A model generated the notes under the pieces. The model was not told the DNA's origin, made no database searches, and saw nothing but the letters and a program-made list of their open reading frames with translations. The position numbers and the translations under genes were made by a program. Below, one piece after another: positions 1 through 7,043 of a DNA stretch of 64,000 nt; the first letter of the stretch is position 1, and the number at the start of each line of letters is the position of its first letter. The stretch comes from Microbacterium testaceum (GTDB taxonomy: Bacteria; Actinomycetota; Actinomycetes; Actinomycetales; Microbacteriaceae), in the NCBI RefSeq assembly GCF_020781835.1, contig NZ_JAJGNJ010000004.1, forward strand, positions 1 to 64,000. Reading direction: 5' to 3'.

Positions 1-70
1 GGATCAACCAGCCCTCACAGGAGGCCCTCATACAGACCGCCTGACGGAATCTGTCTCACCCGCCTTGACA
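1..70 (-). mobile_element. Possible insertion-sequence end at the window edge
   Basis: Read on the minus strand, the coding sequence of the DUF308-like gene breaks off and the DNA continues as TGTCAAGGCGGGTGAGACAG. It begins with TGT, as IS481/IS3-type ends often do, and contains short repeated GCGGGTGAG/GCGGTCTG-like blocks. Homology to the membrane protein family stops at this point, which fits insertion of an element whose body lies to the left of the window. No transposase is visible, so this is an inference from the abrupt loss of coding character and the terminal sequence. Confidence 0.35.
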
Positions 71-219
71 CTTTCCGTGATGCCGACGGCCACCTCGGCG
101 GTACGTCCCGGCCACAGCAGGATGAGCAGACCCACGATGAGCGAGATCGCACCGCTGACGGCCAGGGCGGTGCGCACGGCCCGCACCGCGGGCGAACTGG
201 ACGAGGTGGAGGTGGACAT
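28..219 (-). pseudogene. Truncated HdeD/DUF308-type membrane protein (N-terminal remnant)
   Basis: A 63-residue frame starts at an ATG with a good ribosome-binding site (AGGAAGG about 7 nt upstream). It has a Ser/Thr-rich N-terminus, then one hydrophobic helix ending LILLWPGRTAEVAVGI at about residues 18-48. That helix resembles the first transmembrane segment of the six-helix HdeD/DUF308 family (usually about 180-200 residues). From residue 49 the sequence (TESVKAGETDSVRRSV) is hydrophilic and unrelated, and it soon stops. I read this as the front of a longer gene disrupted near coordinate 70, probably by the element at the window edge. A genuine small one-helix membrane protein is the alternative. 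Confidence 0.5.
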
Positions 220-297
220 GGCGAGCCTTCCTGTGTGAATGCTGGGAGCTTCGAGGCTTACCTTAGACCCTGCGGTGAACGTCTTGGGGGAGCGGTG

Positions 298-1215
298 TCA
301 GCCCAGGACGAGGGCGACTCCGAAGAGCACCGGAAGGCACCCGACGGTGGAGATGAACACGACGTCGCGCGCCAGGATCTCGCCCACGCCATAGCGCTGC
401 GCGAAGTTGAACACATTCTGGGCGGTGGGCAGCGCTGCCAGCACCACGACGACGAAGACCTGGTCGGAGGGCAGGCTGAACGCCGCAGCGACGGCCCATG
501 CGATCGCGGGCATGACCAGGAGTTTCAGCACCGAGGCGATCACGACGTCGATGCGGCGGCCGGGCTCGGTCAGCACGCGCTGCCCGTACAACGACATGCC
601 GTAGGACATGAGCAGGATCGGCACGCACGCCGCGGCGAAGAATGCCAGCGGGTCCATGACGATCGCCGGCAGGTCGATGTCGAGGACGGCCACGAGCACG
701 CCCAGGGCCGACCCGATGAGCATCGGGTTCTTGACCGTCTGGGTGAGGATGCGCCGCGGTGAGCGCGAGCCCGAGGTCGCGGTATCCAGGATCGCCAGGG
801 CGATCGGCATGAGGACGAGCAACTGGAACAAGATGACGGGTGCGGAGTACGCCGCGTTGCCGAGCATGTACAGCGAGATCGGGATCCCGATGTTGTTGCT
901 GTTGACCTGGCCGGCCGAGAGGGCGCCGATCACCGTCTCGGCCGTGCGGCGACGCAGCACGAGCCACGAGACCAGGGCGTAGCCGAGGATGATGACGGCC
1001 GCGGTGATCATCGACACCGGCAGCAGCGCGGAGAACAGCGTCTTGACGTCGGCGCGGGCCAAGACGACGAACAGCAGGAACGGCGACAGGACGAAGAACG
1101 TCAGGCGGCTCAGCACCGGTCGGGCATGCGGGCCGAGCAGGTCGATGCGGGCGATGATGTAGCCGACGACCACGGCGAGCCCGATGACCGCGAATCCGGT
1201 CAGGATGCCACTCAT
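298..1215 (-). CDS. AEC-family transporter (auxin efflux carrier type permease)
   Basis: A 305-residue, very hydrophobic protein with about ten transmembrane segments across its length, the usual size for bacterial AEC/malonate-transporter-like carriers. The N-terminal helix (GFAVIGLAVVVGYIIAR) is followed by the typical HARPVLSRLTFFVLSPFLLF segment and an internal GQVNSNNIGIPISLYMLG motif characteristic of the family. Such proteins export or take up small organic anions; the substrate cannot be read from sequence. The ATG at 1215 is chosen because an upstream small ORF ends there in an ATGA overlap. An in-frame GTG at 1233 is possible. The gene stands alone, divergent from a small membrane protein gene. 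Confidence 0.85.
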   Translation of the reverse strand: MSGILTGFAVIGLAVVVGYIIARIDLLGPHARPVLSRLTFFVLSPFLLFVVLARADVKTLFSALLPVSMITAAVIILGYALVSWLVLRRRTAETVIGALSAGQVNSNNIGIPISLYMLGNAAYSAPVILFQLLVLMPIALAILDTATSGSRSPRRILTQTVKNPMLIGSALGVLVAVLDIDLPAIVMDPLAFFAAACVPILLMSYGMSLYGQRVLTEPGRRIDVVIASVLKLLVMPAIAWAVAAAFSLPSDQVFVVVVLAALPTAQNVFNFAQRYGVGEILARDVVFISTVGCLPVLFGVALVLG

Positions 1216-1268
1216 GCCACGGCCCCGGGGCACACCCGCGCGCCGCGGGTGCGACGTCGCGATTCCAT
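1212..1268 (-). CDS. Small upstream ORF (18 aa) coupled to the AEC transporter
   Basis: Starting 7 nt downstream of a TAGGCT box, an ATG opens an 18-codon frame (MESRRRTRGARVCPGAVA). Its TGA stop overlaps the transporter ATG as ATGA. The placement after a -10 box matches the leaderless genes in this window, and the overlap would allow translational coupling. The peptide is Arg-rich with one Cys and has no recognised family. It may be a leader peptide or only a translation-initiation device. It rests on position and spacing alone. Confidence 0.4.
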   Translation of the reverse strand: MESRRRTRGARVCPGAVA

Positions 1269-1275
1269 TGAGGCG

Positions 1276-1281
1276 AGCCTA
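1276..1281 (-). promoter_or_regulatory. -10 box (TAGGCT) upstream of the AEC leader ORF
   Basis: TAGGCT on the minus strand, 7 nt before the ATG of the 18-codon ORF, the same layout as at polA, lgt and pdtaR. No clear -35 box was identified. Confidence 0.5.
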
Positions 1282-1396
1282 GCCCGGTCGGAGCGGTTGG
1301 TGACCTCACCCCGTACGTCGTTCCCTCCGAGAACCCGTTCATCGAGCACCGCGGGACCGCCGTGAGGAAAGCGACCCCCGAGTTCGAGTAACGCCG

Positions 1397-1410
1397 ATAA
1401 TGCACATTAT
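1397..1410. promoter_or_regulatory. Palindromic site in the AEC/small membrane protein divergent gap
   Basis: ATAATGCACATTAT is a near-perfect inverted repeat (one mismatched centre pair) in an AT-rich pocket of the 306-bp gap at 1216-1521. It looks like a regulator-binding site of GntR or TetR type, but no regulator gene is adjacent. The rest of the gap holds the leader ORF and the two -10 boxes; nothing else was recognised. Confidence 0.3.
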
Positions 1411-1509
1411 GTCAGTTTTTAGGGCGATGCCGCTCCCCGCCGACGGAGGTGCCGGCAGGCCACCGGTGTGTCGCGATGGGCGCAGGCCATCAGAGTGGTG
1501 CGCCGTCGC

Positions 1510-1515
1510 TAGGCT
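1510..1515 (+). promoter_or_regulatory. -10 box (TAGGCT) of a leaderless gene
   Basis: TAGGCT ends 6 nt before the ATG at 1522 and no Shine-Dalgarno sequence lies between. The transcript is therefore expected to begin at or next to the start codon. Confidence 0.55.
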
Positions 1516-1521
1516 GTGGCG

Positions 1522-1833
1522 ATGAGTTCCCCCCGACTCGTGCGCGACCGCCGTCGCACGGCGTCGATCGTGCTGTCCACGATCTCGCTCGCCGCCCTGA
1601 CGTTCATCCTGCTGTGGACGTTCGGCCTCAACGCCACCGTTTCGGGCGCATCGAGCATGGTGGTGATCCTGCCGATGGTCGTCTTCTGGTTCTCGTCGGT
1701 GGTCTGCGGAATCATGGGTTTCATCGCACTCGGGCTCGGCGCCACCACGTCCCGACCGATGCTCCCTTGCCTGCTTGCCGTCGGGGTGCTCCTCGAGATC
1801 GTCGTGGGGCTGCTCCTGATCTCACGGCTCTGA
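1522..1833 (+). CDS. Small integral membrane protein of unknown function
   Basis: A 103-residue protein not recognised as a named family. After a basic N-terminus (about residues 1-13) there are three hydrophobic segments, roughly 15-35, 45-68 and 80-103, so it should sit in the cytoplasmic membrane. It ends almost directly after the last helix (LLLISRL). The ATG at 1522 is chosen because it lies 6 nt behind a TAGGCT box; a GTG two codons upstream would put the start right against that box. It stands alone, convergent with arsC, and neighbours give no hint of function. Confidence 0.7.
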   Translation: MSSPRLVRDRRRTASIVLSTISLAALTFILLWTFGLNATVSGASSMVVILPMVVFWFSSVVCGIMGFIALGLGATTSRPMLPCLLAVGVLLEIVVGLLLISRL

Positions 1834-1899
1834 GGCGTCGTCCGTCCCGGACTGCTCAGTCCACGATCTCGCCCCGCGCGATGACGACGTCCGCGGGCC

Positions 1900-2301
1900 T
1901 CACTCCCCCGCGAGCTCGCCGATCAGCGCCTCCACGCGGCCGCGGATGTCGTCCCGGATGCGCCGGACCGCCGTGGCATCCTGCCCGGCCGGGTCGTCGA
2001 GCTGCCAGTCCTCGTACCGCTTGCCGGGGAAGATCGGGCACGCGTCGCCGCACCCCATCGTGATGACGACGTCGGATTCGCGGACGGCCTCCACCGTGAG
2101 GATCTTGGGGGTGTTGCCCGCGATGTCGATACCCTCCTCAGCCATCACCTCGATCGCGACGGGGTTGATCTGGTCTTTGGGCTCGGAGCCGGCCGACAGC
2201 ACGTCGATGCGGTCGCCCGCGAGATGCTGCAGATAGCCCGCGGCCATCTGCGATCGACCCGCGTTGTGGACGCAGACGAACAGAACAGTGGGACGTGACA
2301 T
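1900..2301 (-). CDS. arsC: Arsenate reductase, thioredoxin-linked low-molecular-weight phosphatase type
   Basis: 133 residues, the family length. The N-terminal phosphatase loop CVHNAGRS starts at Cys10. A redox Cys pair follows at Cys84 and Cys88 (GCGDACPIFPGK), as expected for enzymes that pass a disulfide along and are regenerated by thioredoxin or mycothiol. It reduces cytoplasmic arsenate to arsenite. A GAGGA ribosome-binding site lies 6-7 nt upstream. It is the second gene of a two-gene minus-strand unit, 14 bp behind a decayed ArsR-ArsC fusion with an ArsR-like operator at its start. No arsenite efflux gene is visible nearby, so the unit is incomplete as a resistance operon. Confidence 0.92.
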   Translation of the reverse strand: MSRPTVLFVCVHNAGRSQMAAGYLQHLAGDRIDVLSAGSEPKDQINPVAIEVMAEEGIDIAGNTPKILTVEAVRESDVVITMGCGDACPIFPGKRYEDWQLDDPAGQDATAVRRIRDDIRGRVEALIGELAGE

Positions 2302-2315
2302 GGGTTCCTCGGGGT

Positions 2316-2888
2316 TCAGGCTGCGCGCGCGTGTGGCGGCAGGGCGTCGATAGGGTGAGAGATGTCATCGAAGGCGGCGGCGAACGCAGCGGCACTGCCG
2401 ACGCGGACGGGGTCGGGGATCGACCGGTGCAGATCGGTGGATGCCGGCGACTCGCGCGCGCGATCGCACACGGTGATCCGCAGGTCGTCGGTGCCCGCCA
2501 CCTGTTCCGGGGTCTTGGGGGCGGCTCCGGGCAGGTCGAGTCCCTGGGAGGCCGCGACCGTGATGGCCCCCGCGGCAACCCGGTCGGAGCGCAATGTTCC
2601 GCCGATGACACGCGTTGCGCGGATCGGGGCAGCCTGCGCTTCGCCAGGCAAGGCGGTTGCCACGAGGCGGACGTAGCTGCGGCGTTTGTCTTCTTCGGAC
2701 CAGCGACGTTCGATCAGGCCGAAGTCTTCGCGCGCACGCGGGTGATGAGCGCGAAGATCGGATGCGACGCTGAGCTGCTCCCCCAGCGACCGGTCCCCCA
2801 GCGCGAGCGTGTCGATGCCGCGCAGGCGCGCGGGGTCCGCCCGCGCGGAGGGCCGTGCGGCGCGGGCATCGAGCGTTGGCGCGTCCAT
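2316..2888 (-). pseudogene. Decayed ArsR-ArsC fusion (HTH regulator plus arsenate reductase-like domain)
   Basis: An open frame of about 190 residues. The N-terminal half follows an ArsR winged-helix pattern (ADPARLRGIDTLALGDRSLGEQ, then FGLIERRWSEEDKRRSYVRL). The C-terminal half follows the end of a low-molecular-weight phosphatase/ArsC-like domain (GAAPKTPEQVAGTDD, ITVCDRA, SIPDPVRVGSAAAF). The phosphatase loop CX5R that should begin that domain is missing: RATRV is followed within a few residues by the downstream DRVAAGA stretch, suggesting an in-frame deletion of about 25-30 codons. No other frame supplies it. The recognition helix carries Pro and Arg where the family has Leu (AHHPRARE for AHHLRVLE). 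It cannot be a reductase and may not bind DNA. An upstream ATG at 2903 lies inside the operator palindrome. Confidence 0.6.
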
Positions 2889-2891
2889 TAC

Positions 2892-2907
2892 CTCAATGAT
2901 CATTGAG
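2892..2907. promoter_or_regulatory. ArsR-type operator palindrome
   Basis: CTCAATGATCATTGAG is a perfect 16-bp palindrome just upstream of the fusion remnant. The TCAAT...ATTGA half-sites resemble ArsR/SmtB-family operators. It probably served autoregulation of the arsR-arsC unit; the regulator encoded next to it looks damaged. Confidence 0.6.
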
Positions 2908-2953
2908 ATAGATCGACTGCGCAAGTCCGTGCGCGTGACGAGTGCGGGTCCGG

Positions 2954-2959
2954 TAGCTT
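2954..2959 (+). promoter_or_regulatory. -10 box (TAGCTT) of the lipoprotein gene
   Basis: TAGCTT lies 7 nt before the ATG at 2967, the leaderless spacing seen elsewhere in the window. It is about 50 bp from the ArsR-like palindrome. Confidence 0.5.
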
Positions 2960-2966
2960 CGAGGGC

Positions 2967-3380
2967 ATGCCGCCGCGACCGATCGCCGCCGCCGCCGTCA
3001 TCGCGGTGTGCGCGACACTCGTCGGATGCGTTCCGCCCGGGTTCGCCTGCCCAGCCATCATGTACGTCACGCCGGGACCGGTGGTGGTCGAGATCGATCC
3101 GGCGCTCGTGGGCGATGGTTCCCTCGCTGCCTGCCTCGGTAAGCAGTGCAAGCCGACCACGATCTCTCCCGCCGAGTCCGGGGTGTGGAGGGTTCCGGAT
3201 GCGCCACCCTACTCGGCGCAGAGCGTGGACGGAGTAGATCCCGACGCGGGGGTCCGAATCGTGATCCGGGATGCCACGGGCGCGACCGTCCGCGACGAGT
3301 GGCGCGAGATCCCCTTCACGCGCGACAGTCCCGGTCCCTGTCCCGGCCCCATCTCCCTGCAGCCCGTCGTGCTCGACTGA
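2967..3380 (+). CDS. Putative lipoprotein
   Basis: 137 residues. The N-terminus has a short basic start, a hydrophobic stretch and a lipobox LVGC with the modified cysteine at residue 21, so it should be exported and lipidated by Lgt (encoded at 21617-22621). The mature part has several further Cys residues (FACPA, LAACLGKQC, PGPCPG), suggesting disulfides outside the membrane. No domain was recognised. It is divergent from the ars unit and 58 bp upstream of the sigma factor gene; whether it belongs to that system is unknown. Confidence 0.75.
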   Translation: MPPRPIAAAAVIAVCATLVGCVPPGFACPAIMYVTPGPVVVEIDPALVGDGSLAACLGKQCKPTTISPAESGVWRVPDAPPYSAQSVDGVDPDAGVRIVIRDATGATVRDEWREIPFTRDSPGPCPGPISLQPVVLD

Positions 3381-3438
3381 TCTCTGTCGGCTCGCACTCG
3401 CTGTGTAACGCGCCCACGCCGACCGGACATCACAGGAC

Positions 3439-3999
3439 ATGGGGACCCTCGAGACCGACGCCGACCTGTGGCGCGACGCGCTCGCCGGAGACGGCGACGC
3501 GTTCGGCGCGCTGTTCGACAGGCACCGCGACCGGGTGTTCCGGCACGCCTACCGTCTTGTGCAGCACGCCGCGGACGCCGAGGACACTCTGGCGGCGGCA
3601 TTCCTGGAGCTTTGGCGTCGGCGCCGGGCGGTTCGCCTGGTCGATGATTCCGTCCTCCCGTGGCTGCTGCTGACCGCCACGAACTGCGCGCGGAATCTTG
3701 CCCGCTCCCGCCGACGACACCACGCCGTCCTGGATGCACTGCCGCGGGAACCAGGAGAAGCTGACGCTCCACCGGATCCGATGGATAGGACGCTGGTCGC
3801 CTCGATCTCCCGTCTCCGTCCGCGCGATGCTCGACTGCTCGCGCTGGTCGCCCTCGCCGACCTCGAGATCCGTGAGGCTGCGCCCCTCGTGGGTCTGAGC
3901 CCCGGCGCCGCCCGCGTCCGTCTGCATCGCATCCGGGCCACGCTGCAGGACGACCTGGGGCACACGACCCGCGCCGACTACCTCACGGAGATGTCATGA
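3439..3999 (+). CDS. ECF-type RNA polymerase sigma factor
   Basis: 186 residues. Region 2 lies at about 12-65 (DALAGDGDAFGALFDRHRDRV, then HAADAEDTLAAAFLELWRRR). Region 4 lies at about 122-170 (RLRPRDARLLALVALADLEI followed by the helix-turn-helix GLSPGAARVRLHRIR). There is no region 1 or 3, so it is an extracytoplasmic-function sigma factor. A weak ACAGGA site precedes the ATG. The stop overlaps the next start (ATGA), so it is translationally coupled to a one-helix membrane protein that probably controls it. The target genes and signal are unknown. Confidence 0.88.
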   Translation: MGTLETDADLWRDALAGDGDAFGALFDRHRDRVFRHAYRLVQHAADAEDTLAAAFLELWRRRRAVRLVDDSVLPWLLLTATNCARNLARSRRRHHAVLDALPREPGEADAPPDPMDRTLVASISRLRPRDARLLALVALADLEIREAAPLVGLSPGAARVRLHRIRATLQDDLGHTTRADYLTEMS

Positions 4000-4760
4000 C
4001 GACTCCCACCCTCTCCCCCGCTTTCTCCGCCGCACTGCGGGAACGCCTGGTGGCCGGCGTCCGCGATTCCCGTCAACGGCGACTCCGCGCGCCGTGGGTC
4101 GCCGGTGTTGTCGTCGCGCTCGTGGCCGGCGGTGCATCCGCGGCGGTGGCATCCGGTGTCCTTTCGCTCCCGGGCGCACCGCAGGACACCCCCCTAGGCG
4201 CGGAGCAGACCCTCGAGGGAGTCGGTACCGACGCGCTCGATCTCGGCCCTCCGCCGGCTGGCGCCACCGGCGTCGCGCTGACACTGCGGTGCCTGGACCC
4301 CGGCACGGTGGGTCTTCCCGGCAGCGGGTCGATGGTGTGCCACGAGTCGGGCGACGGTGTGGCCTCGTGGACCGCAGCGCTGGATGCCGTCGACCCGACG
4401 CGTCTCGAGGTCGTCGCCGACTCCGGCACCCGGTGGACGCTGACAGGAAGGTACGTCTCACGCGAGATCCTCCCACTGGGCACCAACGGCGACGGGGAGA
4501 CGTTCGGTTCGATCGTCGGCGGGGAGTCCCCCGATCTCATCGCCGTCGTCGCGACGAACGGACGTGAAGGGTATGTGCGACGCACGGAGCTCCAGGATGC
4601 CGACGGGACGAAGGCGGCGCGCTCGTTCCACTCTCCCGCAGAGGCTCTGGCGTGGCAGGAGAAGCGTGCCGGGAGATCGGTATCCATCCCGGTCTACGCG
4701 TCGGACGGGCGCACGGTGCTCGGCGACTTCGTCGTCGGCGACGGCGGCGCCGCGCGTTGA
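3996..4760 (+). CDS. Single-pass membrane protein, putative partner of the ECF sigma factor
   Basis: 254 residues: a cytoplasmic N-terminus of about 32 residues, one transmembrane helix at about 33-52 (WVAGVVVALVAGGASAAVAS) and an external domain of about 200 residues. The N-terminal segment is too short for a standard zinc-binding anti-sigma domain and lacks the HxxxCxxC motif, so if it is an anti-sigma factor it is not of that class. The outer domain contains two Cys residues (LRCLDP and VCHESG) that could pair. The ATGA overlap with the sigma gene supports a joint role; the function is inferred from context only. Confidence 0.6.
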   Translation: MTTPTLSPAFSAALRERLVAGVRDSRQRRLRAPWVAGVVVALVAGGASAAVASGVLSLPGAPQDTPLGAEQTLEGVGTDALDLGPPPAGATGVALTLRCLDPGTVGLPGSGSMVCHESGDGVASWTAALDAVDPTRLEVVADSGTRWTLTGRYVSREILPLGTNGDGETFGSIVGGESPDLIAVVATNGREGYVRRTELQDADGTKAARSFHSPAEALAWQEKRAGRSVSIPVYASDGRTVLGDFVVGDGGAAR

Positions 4761-4802
4761 ACGTCGCGCCTCAAGCCACTCCGGGCGCAAGCGCGCAGAA
4801 CG

Positions 4803-5570
4803 TCAGCCTCCGCGCGGCGTGAGCTCTACCCAGCCGCCGCCGAACTTCGCGGCGCGGCCGTCCCCCGACGACGTCCCGGTGAGGCGCCGACGTACCCACG
4901 GCGCGACATGCTCGCGGTAGTACGCGGTGCCCTTCAGGCGCTGGATCTCGGAAATCTCCGGTAGCTTCCACCACTCCTCCGGCGCCGTCGCACCGACGGC
5001 CTCCAGAACGCGGGCGGCGACCCGGTGGTGCCCGCGGGCGTTCATGTGCAGCCGGTCGACCGACCAGAACTCGGGTCCGGCGAGCTCGCGGTCGAACCAG
5101 TTGTACGCCGTGATCACGTCGGGGCGTGAGCGCAGGCGCTCCTCGACGGCGTGCGACAGGCGGTCGCCGCGCCCGTGGACGACGCGGCCGAACGGCAGGC
5201 CTGCCGACGGGTTCGCGCCCGAGAGCACGATGAGCTGCACGCCCTCCTCGTCGCACCGGCGCACCACGTGGTCGAAGACGTCGACGATCCGCTCGATGCC
5301 GGTCCGCGGACGCAGCATGTCGTTGCCTCCGCCGTTGAACGACAGGTGTGTGGGCTTCAGGGCGAGCGCGGGCTCTAGCTGCTCATCGACGATCGGCTGG
5401 ACGAGTTTGCCGCGGATGGCGAGGTTCGCGTACTGGATCGGCTCGCGGATGGCATCCGCCCATCCCTGCGCCGCGAGGTCGGCCCAGCCGCGGACGGTGC
5501 CGTCGGGCAGTTCGTCGCCGACGCCTTCGGTGAACGAGTCGCCGATGGCGACGTACCGCACGGATGCCAT
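4803..5570 (-). CDS. SGNH/GDSL-family hydrolase
   Basis: 255 residues. Block I GDSFTEG (residues 8-14) carries the nucleophilic Ser. Block III is GGGND (about residue 80). Block V DRLHMN carries the catalytic Asp/His near residue 174. These are the conserved SGNH residues of lipases and esterases. There is no signal peptide, so it should be cytoplasmic. The C-terminal 50 residues are basic and outside the core fold. The gene is leaderless behind TAGGCT and convergent with the sigma-factor pair. The substrate is unknown. Confidence 0.88.
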   Translation of the reverse strand: MASVRYVAIGDSFTEGVGDELPDGTVRGWADLAAQGWADAIREPIQYANLAIRGKLVQPIVDEQLEPALALKPTHLSFNGGGNDMLRPRTGIERIVDVFDHVVRRCDEEGVQLIVLSGANPSAGLPFGRVVHGRGDRLSHAVEERLRSRPDVITAYNWFDRELAGPEFWSVDRLHMNARGHHRVAARVLEAVGATAPEEWWKLPEISEIQRLKGTAYYREHVAPWVRRRLTGTSSGDGRAAKFGGGWVELTPRGG

Positions 5571-5576
5571 CGGGCC

Positions 5577-5582
5577 AGCCTA
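5577..5582 (-). promoter_or_regulatory. -10 box (TAGGCT) of the SGNH hydrolase
   Basis: TAGGCT is 6 nt upstream of the ATG at 5570 with no Shine-Dalgarno between, implying a leaderless mRNA. Confidence 0.55.
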
Positions 5583-5702
5583 CGCCGGGTCCACGCCACG
5601 GCCCTCGATCGGGTTCGGGGCGCGATCTTCGTTTCGGGGCGTGGATTACCGCGCTCCAGAGGGAAGAATGCGCCCAGAAACCCCGCGTGCTGCGGACGCG
5701 GG

Positions 5703-7043
5703 TCAGTCCTCGTCGAGCGCTCGGCCGCGCTGCTCGCGCAGGGTCAGAGCGGCGACCACCGCGACAGCGAAGAACGCCGCGAACACCACGAACAGCAGCG
5801 GCGCGCCCCCGAGGCCCAGCAGCGGCGGAACGCTCAGCGGCGCGAGGATGGACGCGATGCGGCCCACACCGGCCGCCCACCCCGACCCGGTGGCTCGCAG
5901 CGGCGTGGGATACGTCTCGGGGGTCGCCGCGTACAGAGCACCCCAGGCGCCGAGGTTGAAGAACGACAGCGCCATACCCGCCGCGATGACGGCGACCTCG
6001 CCCGAGGCGGTCCCGAAGAACACCGCGGCGACGGCGGAACCGGCCAGGAACGTCGCGAGCGTCGCCCGGCGGCCCCACGCCTCGATGAGCCACGCCGCGA
6101 CGGCATAGCCCGGCAGCTGAGCCAGAGTGATCACGAGGGTGAAACCGAACGATCGGACGAGGTCGTAGCCCTGCGACACGAGGATCGTCGGGATCCAGAT
6201 GAAGGCTCCGTAATAGGAGAAGTTCACGCAGAACCACAACACCCACAAGGCCGACGTGCGTGCCCGCAGGGGCGCGGCCCACAGAGCGCTCACCCGGGCG
6301 CGCGTCGCGCGCGGCTCCCCGCCGACCTCGGCCGGGACGGGCGAGAACGACACCCGCCCCGCCGCAGCCTCGAAGTCGCGCACGACGGCCGAGGCCTCGG
6401 CATCCCTCCCCCGGCTCGCGAGCCACCGCGGCGACTCCGGGAGTCCCCATCGCACGATGAGCGCGTACACCGCAGGGACCGCGCCGAGCGCGAACGCCCA
6501 CCGCCAGCCGTCCGCCGACGCCGGTACGACGAGGTAGCCGATGACCGCCGCGGCGGTCCAGCCGATCGCCCAGAACGCCTCGAGGAACACGATCAGGCGT
6601 CCGCGCATGCGCGCGGGGGCGAACTCGCTGACGTAGGTCGAGGCGACCGGCAGCTCGGCCCCGAGCCCCAGTCCGACGACGAACCGCAGGACGAGCAGTG
6701 CCGCGAGTCCGCCCACGAGCGCACTCGCGCCGGTGGCCAGACCGTACACCAGCAGCGTCAGGGCGAAGACGTGGCGCCGACCGAAGCGGTCCGCGAGCAG
6801 GCCGCCGAGGCTTGCACCGATCGCCATGCCGGCGAATCCCGCGGACGCGATCCACGACGCCTCGGTCGGGGCGAGCTGCCACTGCGCGGAAAGCGCCGCG
6901 ATGACGAACGAGATGAGCCCGACATCCATGGCATCCAAGGCCCAACCCAGTCCCGACCCGCCCAGCACGCGGGCGTGGCGGCGGGTGAACGGCAGGGCGT
7001 CGAGGCGGTCGGCGATGCGGGCGACGTCGGTCGAGGTGGTCAC
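5703..7043 (-). CDS. MFS transporter (metabolite:H+ symporter-like)
   Basis: 446 residues with twelve predicted membrane segments. Segment 1 contains a DxxD motif (LDAMDVG, residues 36-42) typical of the aromatic acid/sugar branch. The loop after segment 2 has GGLLADRFGRR (residues 80-90), the MFS signature, and the middle loop has LPESPRWL. The GTG start overlaps the stop of the flavin monooxygenase gene (GTGA), so the two are coupled. It probably moves the substrate or product of that enzyme. Charged central-loop inserts separate the two six-helix halves. Substrate unknown. Confidence 0.9.
   Translation of the reverse strand: MTTSTDVARIADRLDALPFTRRHARVLGGSGLGWALDAMDVGLISFVIAALSAQWQLAPTEASWIASAGFAGMAIGASLGGLLADRFGRRHVFALTLLVYGLATGASALVGGLAALLVLRFVVGLGLGAELPVASTYVSEFAPARMRGRLIVFLEAFWAIGWTAAAVIGYLVVPASADGWRWAFALGAVPAVYALIVRWGLPESPRWLASRGRDAEASAVVRDFEAAAGRVSFSPVPAEVGGEPRATRARVSALWAAPLRARTSALWVLWFCVNFSYYGAFIWIPTILVSQGYDLVRSFGFTLVITLAQLPGYAVAAWLIEAWGRRATLATFLAGSAVAAVFFGTASGEVAVIAAGMALSFFNLGAWGALYAATPETYPTPLRATGSGWAAGVGRIASILAPLSVPPLLGLGGAPLLFVVFAAFFAVAVVAALTLREQRGRALDED

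Noticed and set aside
1856-1899. Possible C-terminal remnant of another gene (reads ...VVIARGEIVD) beyond arsC
   Set aside because: Too short, and the frame overlaps arsC in another phase; no family could be named.
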